Below the pieces are notes generated by a model. That model did no database searches. It had not been told where the DNA came from and worked only from the letters and a program-made list of their open reading frames with translations. A DNA stretch of 5,094 bases from the NCBI GenBank assembly GCA_905206195.1, contig CAJLGN010000140.1, forward strand, positions 1 to 5,094. The letters run 5' to 3'. Of the stretch, positions 1-5,094 are shown one piece after another (the first letter of the stretch is position 1; each line of letters begins with the position of its first letter). Source of the stretch: an uncultured Roseburia sp. Lineage in GTDB: Bacteria > Bacillota > Clostridia > Lachnospirales > Lachnospiraceae. The translations under genes were made by a program, and so were the position numbers.

Positions 1-2
1 GC

Positions 3-560
3 CGCCTTGCGCTTCTCGATGACGCCGGGGAGACGGGGCAGTATCTCTATCACAGTGCGGACGCCGCTGTGTCCGCACCGGTGGTCTATCCCTACAAGGA
101 TGTCATAGATGAGAAGTATACCGACTCTGTGCCGACCGGGAATACAAAGAAGAACTATGAGGTAGCACTGTTTGGCAGAGTGCTCAAAAATCCGTTCTTT
201 CGGGGGGCGTACGAGTGTTACAATATGACTGCGGACACAGTTCAGGTACACGTGACAGACAATTTTTATCTGCCCATCTGGATGACGAAGCAGACATGGC
301 GGGAGATGAAAAAAGTAGAAAAAACGCGCACGGAGGAGGAAGTCCGCGAGATTGCCACAAAGAATCTGAACAATTATCTCAAAGATTTAGAAGAAAAAGG
401 TATTCAAATTGTACAAAAAAATGTTATTATAAAAAAAGTGGCTGAAAAATATGTGGTGAGTGGAGATATCGAGGTCTATGAATCCATTGTTTCTTATCAG
501 CCGACGGAGATTACGAACATCACGCGTGAAGAAAGGCAGAGTACGGATGAGTCTGACTGA
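3..560 (+). CDS. yqfD: Sporulation protein YqfD, C-terminal part (5' end outside window)
   Basis: The frame is open from the left edge of the window to a TGA at 558-560. It gives 185 residues with no credible start, so this is the C-terminal part of a longer protein; the Bacillus homologue is about 400 residues, as I recall. The GTG at 69 and other internal starts are not needed. YqfD is a membrane-associated protein found in endospore formers and required for proper sporulation; its biochemical role is unknown. The family features seen are a 'VVYPYKDVIDEKYTDSVPTG' stretch (about residues 27-46), the 'FGRVLKNPFF' strand, and 'RTEEEVREIATKNLNNYL', the helix typical of the family's T-E-E-A repeat region. 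These are followed by β-rich 'VIIKKVAEKYVVSGDIEVYESI' near the end. The N-terminal membrane part lies outside the window. The last residues (TREERQSTDESD) are charged and poorly conserved. The gene overlaps phoH by 14 bases, matching the Firmicutes order yqfC-yqfD-phoH. The assignment rests on motif memory plus synteny and is strong. Confidence 0.87.
   Translation, partial: RLALLDDAGETGQYLYHSADAAVSAPVVYPYKDVIDEKYTDSVPTGNTKKNYEVALFGRVLKNPFFRGAYECYNMTADTVQVHVTDNFYLPIWMTKQTWREMKKVEKTRTEEEVREIATKNLNNYLKDLEEKGIQIVQKNVIIKKVAEKYVVSGDIEVYESIVSYQPTEITNITREERQSTDESD
531..536 (+). promoter_or_regulatory. Ribosome-binding site fixing the phoH start
   Basis: GAAAGG lies 10 bases before the ATG at 547, inside the last codons of yqfD. 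The frame stays open further upstream to an ATG at 460, but that start would add 29 arginine-rich residues (RRRLRTSRVKKGRVR) that look like out-of-frame yqfD sequence and not PhoH. The site therefore supports 547. Confidence 0.6.
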
Positions 561-1590
561 GATATCGTTAAATATCCCGACTGACCACATGGCAAATGTG
601 TTTGGCCAGTTTGATGCATACATTAAGAAAATTGAGCGCACGCTAAATGTGACTGTCGTGGTGCGCGGTGAGAGCATGAAGCTTATCGGCGACGAAAAGC
701 GCTGCAGGAGCGCCTCCCAGGTGTTCCTGCAGCTGATTGAGTTGTCGAGGCGGGGCAATGTCATCACGGAGCAAAACGTGAACTACGCCCTTGCACTCTT
801 GGAGGAGGAGCGGGAGTCGGCGATTGTCGAGATCGATCGTGACTGCATCTGCCACACGGTGAACGGAAAGCCTGTGAAGCCCAAGACGCTCGGGCAGAAG
901 GCCTACGTGGACGCGATCCGGCAAAAGATGATTGTCTTTGGCATGGGACCTGCTGGAACCGGCAAGACGTATCTTGCGATGGCGATGGCGATCACCGCCT
1001 TTAAAAATGAGGAGGTGGGAAGAATCATCTTGACGCGCCCGGCGATCGAGGCGGGGGAGAAGCTCGGATTCTTGCCCGGTGATCTGCAGAGCAAGGTCGA
1101 TCCTTATTTAAGACCGCTCTATGATGCGCTCTATCAGATTATGGGGGCCGAGAGCTTTCAGAAGAATATGGAGAAGGGGCTCATCGAGGTCGCACCGCTG
1201 GCGTACATGCGGGGACGGACGCTGGACAACGCGTTTATCATTTTGGATGAGGCGCAGAATACGACGTCGGCACAGATGAAGATGTTCCTCACGCGCATCG
1301 GCTTTGGATCAAAGGCGGTGATCACAGGAGATGCCACGCAAAAGGATCTTGCGCCGGATACACAGTCCGGCCTTGACGTGGCGCTTCGGGTACTTGGTCG
1401 GGTGGAGGAGATTGGTATCTGTGAGTTGACAAGCCAGGATGTCGTGCGGCACCCGGTGGTACAAAAGATCGTAAAGGCTTACGAAGATTATGAGAACCGG
1501 AGCAAAAAGGCGTCTGCCGCTGGAAGAAAAAGCGTGGCCGCAGGGCGCAGGGCGCACGGGGCATACCATCCGGAAAGAAACAGGAGATGA
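547..1590 (+). CDS. phoH: PhoH-family P-loop ATPase (PhoL/YbeZ-like)
   Basis: This is a 347-residue cytoplasmic ATPase of the PhoH family (YqfE in Bacillus, YbeZ in E. coli). The family resembles the ATPase half of superfamily 1 helicases and is linked to RNA metabolism with its neighbour YbeY; the exact substrate is unsettled. Residues about 19-80 form the N-terminal KH-like RNA-binding module ('YIKKIERTLNVTVVV'). The ATPase core follows: GQKAYVDAI; Walker A GPAGTGKT at 134-141; RPAIEAGEKLGFLPGDL at 164-180; PYLRPLYDAL at 186-195; APLAYMRGRTL at 216-226; Walker B IILDEAQN at 231-238 with D234 and E235; the sensor TGDATQKDL at 260-268; then DVVRHPVVQKIVKAYE. All key residues are present. From about residue 317 there is an extra basic tail of about 30 residues rich in Arg, Lys and Ala, beyond the family core. 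ATG 547 is chosen because the protein then begins at the usual family start and has a ribosome-binding site. The gene overlaps yqfD by 14 bases and lies 7 bases before the next gene. Confidence 0.96.
   Translation: MSLTEISLNIPTDHMANVFGQFDAYIKKIERTLNVTVVVRGESMKLIGDEKRCRSASQVFLQLIELSRRGNVITEQNVNYALALLEEERESAIVEIDRDCICHTVNGKPVKPKTLGQKAYVDAIRQKMIVFGMGPAGTGKTYLAMAMAITAFKNEEVGRIILTRPAIEAGEKLGFLPGDLQSKVDPYLRPLYDALYQIMGAESFQKNMEKGLIEVAPLAYMRGRTLDNAFIILDEAQNTTSAQMKMFLTRIGFGSKAVITGDATQKDLAPDTQSGLDVALRVLGRVEEIGICELTSQDVVRHPVVQKIVKAYEDYENRSKKASAAGRKSVAAGRRAHGAYHPERNRR
1582..1587 (+). promoter_or_regulatory. Ribosome-binding site of the PgpH-like gene, fused to the phoH stop
   Basis: AGGAGA is a near-perfect Shine-Dalgarno sequence 10 bases before the ATG at 1598. 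It also encodes the last two arginines of PhoH, directly before its TGA at 1588-1590. This picks 1598 over the upstream in-frame start at 1490, which would lie inside phoH and add 36 basic residues not seen in the family. The arrangement suggests that translation of the two genes is coupled. Confidence 0.75.
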
Positions 1591-1597
1591 GAGAGCG

Positions 1598-2788
1598 ATG
1601 AATGACCGGTTGGTGGCGAAGCGCTTTATAAAAATAGTTTTGATGTTGCTCATAACACTTGTTTCTACTGCGGTTCTCTCGTTTCTCCATGGGCGCTTTA
1701 TGGATGAGATGGTTATTTATCTTGCGGTGGATCTGGTGTTTTTTGCTTTGTTCATGTTTGTGTTGGAGCAGGGCAGAATGCAAAAAAAGATAGCGGGAAA
1801 CAAGGAAACAATCTTTCAGAGGGTACTGCTTGGGTATTTGTTCGTGTGGGTAATTGCCATTGCGGGTTCCTTTTTGCCGGAGTTTTTAAAGCCTGCAATT
1901 TTGATACCGATTTTTATGGTCGCGTTCGGCACGCAAAAGATCGCTATGTATGTCGGTGTTTTCGTGAATGTGATTCTGTGCCTTATCGTTGGGAAAAATC
2001 CACAAGAGTTGGTGTTGTACTGTCTGATGACACTTCTTGGCTGTATGATTTCTGAGGCGTTTGAAAACAGGAAGCTGCAATTTTGGTACGGGCTTGTCGT
2101 TTTCTTTGTGTGTGCAATCCTCCCGTATATGTTCTACTATCTCACCTACAGGGAGGGGGCGACAAAGCTCCTTTTGTACGGCGCTGTGGAGGGGCTTGTG
2201 CTCTTGCTTTTTCTGCTGATGTTTTATCCCAAAATTGCGGCGCGATCGCAGGTGGAGATTTTGGATATGCTGTCCGATATTTTGGACGAAGCCTATCCCG
2301 TAAGCCGTGAACTGTTCAATTTCTCGAAGGCGGATTACGAGCACGCAAAGAGAGTGTCAGCGCTGGCGGCAAAATGTGCATGTCTTGTGGATGCGAACGA
2401 ATCTGTCTGTGCTGCCGCGGGGTTTTACTACCGGATTGGTATCCTGGACGGTGAATCCATCGTGGACGGCGGCGTTCACATTGCGCAGCGCGAATGTTTT
2501 CCGGAGGATGTCATTCGCATTATCAGCGAGTACAATGGGGAGAGGGAGCTGCCGTCAAGTACGGAATCCGCGGTTGTCCACATGGTGGATGGGCTGATTA
2601 AGAAGCTCGAGGTGCTCGATTCCCAGACGATGTCCAGCGAGTGGAATCAGGACATGGTGATCTACCAGACTCTGAATGATTTTTCGGCGCAGGGGCTTTA
2701 TGACAAGTCGGGGCTTAGCATGAATATGTTTTTGAAAATTCGGGAATATCTTGTGAACGAAAAGGCATTGCTCGAGAGGAGAGCGTGA
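1598..2788 (+). CDS. Short PgpH/YqfF-like membrane protein with degenerate HD domain
   Basis: The protein has 396 residues: seven or eight hydrophobic segments (about 10-30, 38-57, 75-93, 98-131, 137-152, 162-182, 190-210), then a cytoplasmic domain of about 185 residues. Position between phoH and ybeY, the helix-rich part ('PAILIPIFMVAFGTQKIAMYVGVFVN') and the C-terminal part match the membrane HD proteins PgpH/YqfF, which cleave cyclic di-AMP. Two differences stand out. PgpH proteins are about 700 residues, with a large extracellular domain between helices 1 and 2; here only about 7 residues separate them. The HD domain is also eroded. The expected YHHS is YEHA (H249 kept). The YYHDIGK hallmark is YYRIGIL (R279). 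The ENQ...NPHD segment is missing. The QHHG pair is EYNG (Y312, N313). The late aspartate of 'DSVEAA' is kept as D331. Phosphodiesterase activity is therefore unlikely; a sensing or scaffolding role is my inference. The intact frame and ribosome-binding site argue against a pseudogene. It ends 5 bases before ybeY. Confidence 0.85.
   Translation: MNDRLVAKRFIKIVLMLLITLVSTAVLSFLHGRFMDEMVIYLAVDLVFFALFMFVLEQGRMQKKIAGNKETIFQRVLLGYLFVWVIAIAGSFLPEFLKPAILIPIFMVAFGTQKIAMYVGVFVNVILCLIVGKNPQELVLYCLMTLLGCMISEAFENRKLQFWYGLVVFFVCAILPYMFYYLTYREGATKLLLYGAVEGLVLLLFLLMFYPKIAARSQVEILDMLSDILDEAYPVSRELFNFSKADYEHAKRVSALAAKCACLVDANESVCAAAGFYYRIGILDGESIVDGGVHIAQRECFPEDVIRIISEYNGERELPSSTESAVVHMVDGLIKKLEVLDSQTMSSEWNQDMVIYQTLNDFSAQGLYDKSGLSMNMFLKIREYLVNEKALLERRA
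2777..2781 (+). promoter_or_regulatory. Ribosome-binding site deciding the ybeY start
   Basis: AGGAG sits in the last codons of the upstream gene (which encode its C-terminal Glu-Arg-Arg-Ala). It lies 3 bases before a GTG at 2785 and 12 bases before an ATG at 2794. Three bases is too close for initiation and twelve is somewhat long; ATG is also the stronger codon, so 2794 is preferred. The choice changes the protein by three residues only. Confidence 0.55.
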
Positions 2789-2793
2789 GTGGT

Positions 2794-3294
2794 ATGAGTT
2801 TGAATATACAAAAAGAAGTCGATATCCCTTTTGATTTTGACTGGGAGAAACTTGCGCGGGAGACGGTGGAGTTTGCGATGGAGCACGAGTCTTTTCCCTA
2901 CGCTGCGGAAGTGAATCTAACGCTCACGGACAATGCGGGCATTCAGGAAATTAACGAGGAGTATCGAGGTATAGATGCACCGACTGACGTGCTGTCATTT
3001 CCCATGCTCTTCTGCGGGGAGGCGGGGAACTTTTCTGCCCTCGAAGAGGATTATGAGGACAATTTTAACCCGGATACGGGGGAGATTATGCTCGGCGACA
3101 TTGTGATCTCTGTGGAGCTTGTGCGGGAACAAGCTGCCTCCTACGGGCACAGCGAGCGGCGGGAATATGCATTTTTGATTGTACATAGTATGCTGCATCT
3201 GTTTGGTTACGATCACATGACGCCGGAGGAGGCAGCGCTTATGGAGGAGAAGCAAAAGCAAATCCTGGATGCGATGCACATTTTGAGAGAGTAG
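2794..3294 (+). CDS. ybeY: Endoribonuclease YbeY (rRNA maturation factor)
   Basis: YbeY is a zinc-dependent single-strand endoribonuclease that takes part in 16S rRNA 3'-end maturation and ribosome quality control in the cytoplasm. The protein has 166 residues, close to the usual 150-170. Diagnostic features are EEYRGIDAPTDVLSFP at 55-70 (with the conserved Arg58), LGDIVIS at 100-106, and the zinc site HSMLHLFGYDH at 131-141, in which H131, H135 and H141 match the H-x3-H-x5-H ligands. In E. coli-type proteins the second residue of this motif is Gly; Ser here is a variant I associate with Clostridia. Between the DVLSFP motif and LGDIVIS is an acidic stretch of about 25 residues (GNFSALEEDYEDNFNPDTGE), longer than in the Bacillus protein. 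The C-terminal EEAALMEEKQKQIL helix is typical. An alternative GTG start at 2785 would overlap the upstream stop. The gene follows the PgpH-like gene, as in the conserved phoH-yqfF-ybeY block. The usual dgkA does not follow. Confidence 0.97.
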   Translation: MSLNIQKEVDIPFDFDWEKLARETVEFAMEHESFPYAAEVNLTLTDNAGIQEINEEYRGIDAPTDVLSFPMLFCGEAGNFSALEEDYEDNFNPDTGEIMLGDIVISVELVREQAASYGHSERREYAFLIVHSMLHLFGYDHMTPEEAALMEEKQKQILDAMHILRE

Positions 3295-3325
3295 TGTAAA
3301 AGGCGTGGCAGACAGCAGATAGATT

Positions 3326-3329
3326 GAGG
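3326..3329 (+). promoter_or_regulatory. Ribosome-binding site of the flippase gene
   Basis: GAGG followed by a T-rich spacer lies 6 bases before the ATG at 3336. The in-frame TTG at 3324 overlaps this site and would add only MRFF, so ATG 3336 is the likely start. The 41-base gap after ybeY (3295-3335) shows neither a hairpin plus T-run terminator nor a recognisable -35/-10 pair. Confidence 0.65.
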
Positions 3330-3335
3330 TTTTTT

Positions 3336-4997
3336 ATGAGTAATAGCAGAAAGAAAAACAGCACGAATTTTCTGGTACAGGGTTCGATCCTGGCGATTGC
3401 ATCCATCATCAGCCGCATCATCGGTTTGATCTACAGAGTGCCCTTGACCGGAATCATCGGGGATATCGGAAACGATTATTATTCCAGCGCATACAGTATA
3501 TACAATATTTTACTGATCATATCGTCCTACAGTCTTCCGCTTGCGGTCTCAAAGCTGGTTTCAGCAAATATTTCCAAGGGCAGGCGGCGCAATGTCTACC
3601 GCATCTTAAAGTGTGCTCTGATTTTTGCCCTGATCTCGGGAACGATCGCTGCACTCATTCTTTTCTTCGGAGCAGATTTTATTACGTCGACGCTTCTTCG
3701 GACGCCGCTTAGTATCTTTGCGGTGAAGACGCTTGTGCCAGTGCTCATTATCGTCGCTCTCCTGGGTGTGATGCGCGGATTTTTTCAGGGACTTGGCACG
3801 ATGATGCCAAGCGCCGTGTCGCAGATTTTAGAGCAGATCGCAAACGCGGTCGTCAGTGTTTGGGCGGCGTACATCCTGTTTTCCTACGGGGAGAAGGCAG
3901 GTGCGCTTCTCGGCGATCCGGCCAATTACAGCGCTGCTTACGGTGCGGCAGGCGGAACGATCGGAACGGGTGTCGGCGCGCTTGTGGCGTTGCTTTTTTC
4001 TGCGTTCGTCATGGTGATCTACCTGCGTGTGTTCCGGAAGCGGATGCGGAAGGAGCGGAAAAATGCGGTCAACTCCTACGGGTCAATTTTTCATCTTCTC
4101 ATCCTCACGATCATTCCGGTGCTCATGAGCAGTACAATCTACAACTGCAACACGATGATCGATCAGGCTGTTTTTAAAAACATCGCGTTTTTCCAGGGCT
4201 ACGCAAAGAGTGATTACAGCGTCTGGAACGGTATCTATGCCGGAAAATACCAGGTGCTCATCAACGTCCCGATCGCGATTGCATCCTCCCTGGCGGCCTC
4301 TTGCGTCCCGGCGCTCACGGCCGCGTACGCCAACGGAAAGCGCGGGGAGGCAAAGCGGCAGATTGCGACGGCAACCCGCTTTATCATGGTGATTGCATTC
4401 CCGTGTGCCGTCGGTATGGGCGTGCTTGAGTCGCCGATTTTGCAGATGATTTTTCGGGATGACAGAGAACTTTCCGCGAGAATTTTACAGGTGGGCGCAA
4501 TCTCCATCGTGTTTTTCTCCCTATCCACGCTCTCAAACGGGATTTTGCAGGGGATGAACCGGATGAAGGAGCCGATCAAGAATGCGCTCATCGCGCTGGT
4601 GCTCCATCTTCTCCTTTTGGTGGGACTGATGCTTGGATTGGATTTGAATATTTTCGGTGTTGTCATCGCCAACGCTGCGTTCGGGCTGATTATGTGTATT
4701 TTAAATGCCAGATCAATTCGAAAATACAGTGGATTTCGGCATGAGGTGCGCAAGACCTTTCTCGTTCCAGCTCTGGCGTCCGCAGCGATGGGCGTCGTGG
4801 TATGGCTCGTGTATCATCTGTTTTTGTATGTTGTGCGCGCGAACATAATCGCAACGATTTTTGCGATTATGGCAGGAGCAATCATCTATGTGGTGCTTTT
4901 GCTGCTCCTTAAGGGATTGAGCGAGCACGAAATCCTGCGCTTCCCCAAAGGACAGGCATTTGTGTCTCTTGCAAAGAAAATGCATCTGCTGCACTGA
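3336..4997 (+). CDS. SpoVB/YtgP-type polysaccharide flippase (MOP superfamily, possible lipid II flippase)
   Basis: This is a 553-residue integral membrane protein with about 14 hydrophobic helices (roughly 13-33, 47-70, 90-111, 128-148, 158-181, 206-230, 250-270, 303-325, 348-368, 383-403, 415-435, 438-457, 474-498, 503-525), the topology of MOP-superfamily exporters. Family signs are the N-terminal 'FLVQGSILAIASIISRIIGLIYRVPL' region with R27 and R34, 'SLPLAVSKLVSANIS' (about 66-80), 'RGFFQGLGTMMPSAVSQILEQ' (147-167), the glycine-rich helix 'YGAAGGTIGTGVGAL' (202-216), and 'NGILQGMNRMKEPIKNAL' (401-418). This pattern is that of Bacillus YtgP, SpoVB, YkvU and YabM. YtgP (about 544 residues) can supply lipid II flipping, the MurJ function; SpoVB acts in spore cortex synthesis. 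Length favours YtgP slightly, but paralogues cannot be separated by eye, so no symbol is given. The likely substrate is an undecaprenyl-linked envelope precursor. It may share the upstream transcript. Confidence 0.9.
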   Translation: MSNSRKKNSTNFLVQGSILAIASIISRIIGLIYRVPLTGIIGDIGNDYYSSAYSIYNILLIISSYSLPLAVSKLVSANISKGRRRNVYRILKCALIFALISGTIAALILFFGADFITSTLLRTPLSIFAVKTLVPVLIIVALLGVMRGFFQGLGTMMPSAVSQILEQIANAVVSVWAAYILFSYGEKAGALLGDPANYSAAYGAAGGTIGTGVGALVALLFSAFVMVIYLRVFRKRMRKERKNAVNSYGSIFHLLILTIIPVLMSSTIYNCNTMIDQAVFKNIAFFQGYAKSDYSVWNGIYAGKYQVLINVPIAIASSLAASCVPALTAAYANGKRGEAKRQIATATRFIMVIAFPCAVGMGVLESPILQMIFRDDRELSARILQVGAISIVFFSLSTLSNGILQGMNRMKEPIKNALIALVLHLLLLVGLMLGLDLNIFGVVIANAAFGLIMCILNARSIRKYSGFRHEVRKTFLVPALASAAMGVVVWLVYHLFLYVVRANIIATIFAIMAGAIIYVVLLLLLKGLSEHEILRFPKGQAFVSLAKKMHLLH

Positions 4998-5046
4998 TTT
5001 TACATCCGGCAGTTTGCGCATTGAATTTTGCAGAAGCATGTATAAA

Positions 5047-5051
5047 AAGGA
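5047..5051 (+). promoter_or_regulatory. Possible ribosome-binding site of the right-edge gene
   Basis: AAGGA (within an A-rich AAAAAGGAAA run) lies 5 bases before the ATG at 5057. This is good spacing and the main reason for calling a gene start at the right edge. Confidence 0.5.
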
Positions 5052-5056
5052 AACAT

Positions 5057-5094
5057 ATGGCAAATACTTATCGCAAAGAGTGCAGGCTGGAGGC
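5057..5094 (+). CDS. Start of an unidentified gene (3' end outside window)
   Basis: ATG 5057 opens a frame that stays open to the window edge and encodes M-A-N-T-Y-R-K-E-C-R-L-E-A, preceded by a well-spaced AAGGA. Thirteen residues are too few to name a family. A competing start is the ATG at 5038 in another frame (beginning MYKKETYGKYLSQ), which is also open to the edge but has only a weak upstream site. The 59-base gap after the flippase shows no clear terminator hairpin, so the gene may belong to the same transcription unit. No function is proposed. Confidence 0.4.
   Translation, partial: MANTYRKECRLE

Noticed and set aside
409..433. Possible promoter in the A/T-rich part of yqfD (TTGTAC at 409-414 with TATAAA at 428-433)
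   Set aside because: The spacing is only 13 bases, far from the usual 16-18, and no better -35 fits the TATTAT at 425-430. The hits are expected by chance in such A/T-rich sequence.
460..546. Longer phoH reading frame starting at ATG 460
   Set aside because: It would overlap yqfD by about 100 bases and add 29 arginine-rich residues unlike any PhoH N-terminus. ATG 547 has a ribosome-binding site and the family-like start.
1322..1783. Long minus-strand open frame (153 codons) across the end of phoH
   Set aside because: It runs antisense through conserved PhoH coding sequence and the junction, gives a His/Arg/Pro-rich protein resembling no family, and lacks a ribosome-binding site.
1598..2788. 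The PgpH-like gene as a pseudogene
   Set aside because: The frame is intact over 396 codons with a strong ribosome-binding site, ordered membrane helices and a matching C-terminal part. The losses look like clean domain loss and substitutions, not frameshift decay.
4235..4753. Minus-strand open frame (172 codons) inside the flippase gene
   Set aside because: It is antisense to well-conserved membrane-protein coding sequence, and its composition is what the reverse complement of hydrophobic codons gives.
4998..5056. Possible terminator after the flippase gene
   Set aside because: The gap contains T-rich bits and the small palindrome TGCGCA but no stem of useful length followed by a T-run.

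Overview
The window holds six genes, all on the + strand and tightly packed. Two are cut by the window ends. The layout suggests a spore-forming Firmicute of the class Clostridia, and the family-level resemblances point most to Lachnospiraceae (inference). The reasons are the order yqfD - phoH - pgpH-type membrane HD gene - ybeY, which is the conserved Firmicutes block known from Bacillus as yqfD-phoH-yqfF-yqfG; the sporulation gene yqfD at its head; and a YbeY with the acidic insert and HSMLHLFGYDH zinc motif that I associate with Clostridia. Base composition looks close to balanced, apart from one A-rich stretch inside yqfD.

Region by region: 3-560 is the C-terminal part of sporulation protein YqfD. 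547-1590 is a PhoH-family ATPase overlapping it by 14 bases. 1598-2788 is a short PgpH-like membrane protein with a strongly degenerate HD domain. 2794-3294 is the rRNA-processing endoribonuclease YbeY. 3336-4997 is a 14-helix lipid flippase of the SpoVB/YtgP (MurJ-functional) type. 5057 to the end is the start of an unidentified gene. There is no gene-free stretch above 60 bases, and I see no tRNA, rRNA, CRISPR array, mobile element, convincing promoter or terminator.

The first four genes overlap or are 5-7 bases apart, with the ribosome-binding site of each downstream gene inside the end of the gene before it. They are therefore probably co-transcribed and translationally coupled. PhoH and YbeY are neighbours across bacteria and are linked to ribosome and rRNA quality control. 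YqfD and the flippase point to sporulation and cell-envelope synthesis. The flippase follows after a 41-base gap without a visible terminator and may be read from the same transcript.

The main point of interest is the third gene. It sits where the cyclic-di-AMP phosphodiesterase PgpH is expected, but it has lost the extracellular domain and most of the metal-binding residues of the HD domain while keeping an intact reading frame. The rest is an ordinary housekeeping region, and I do not see a wholly new system here.
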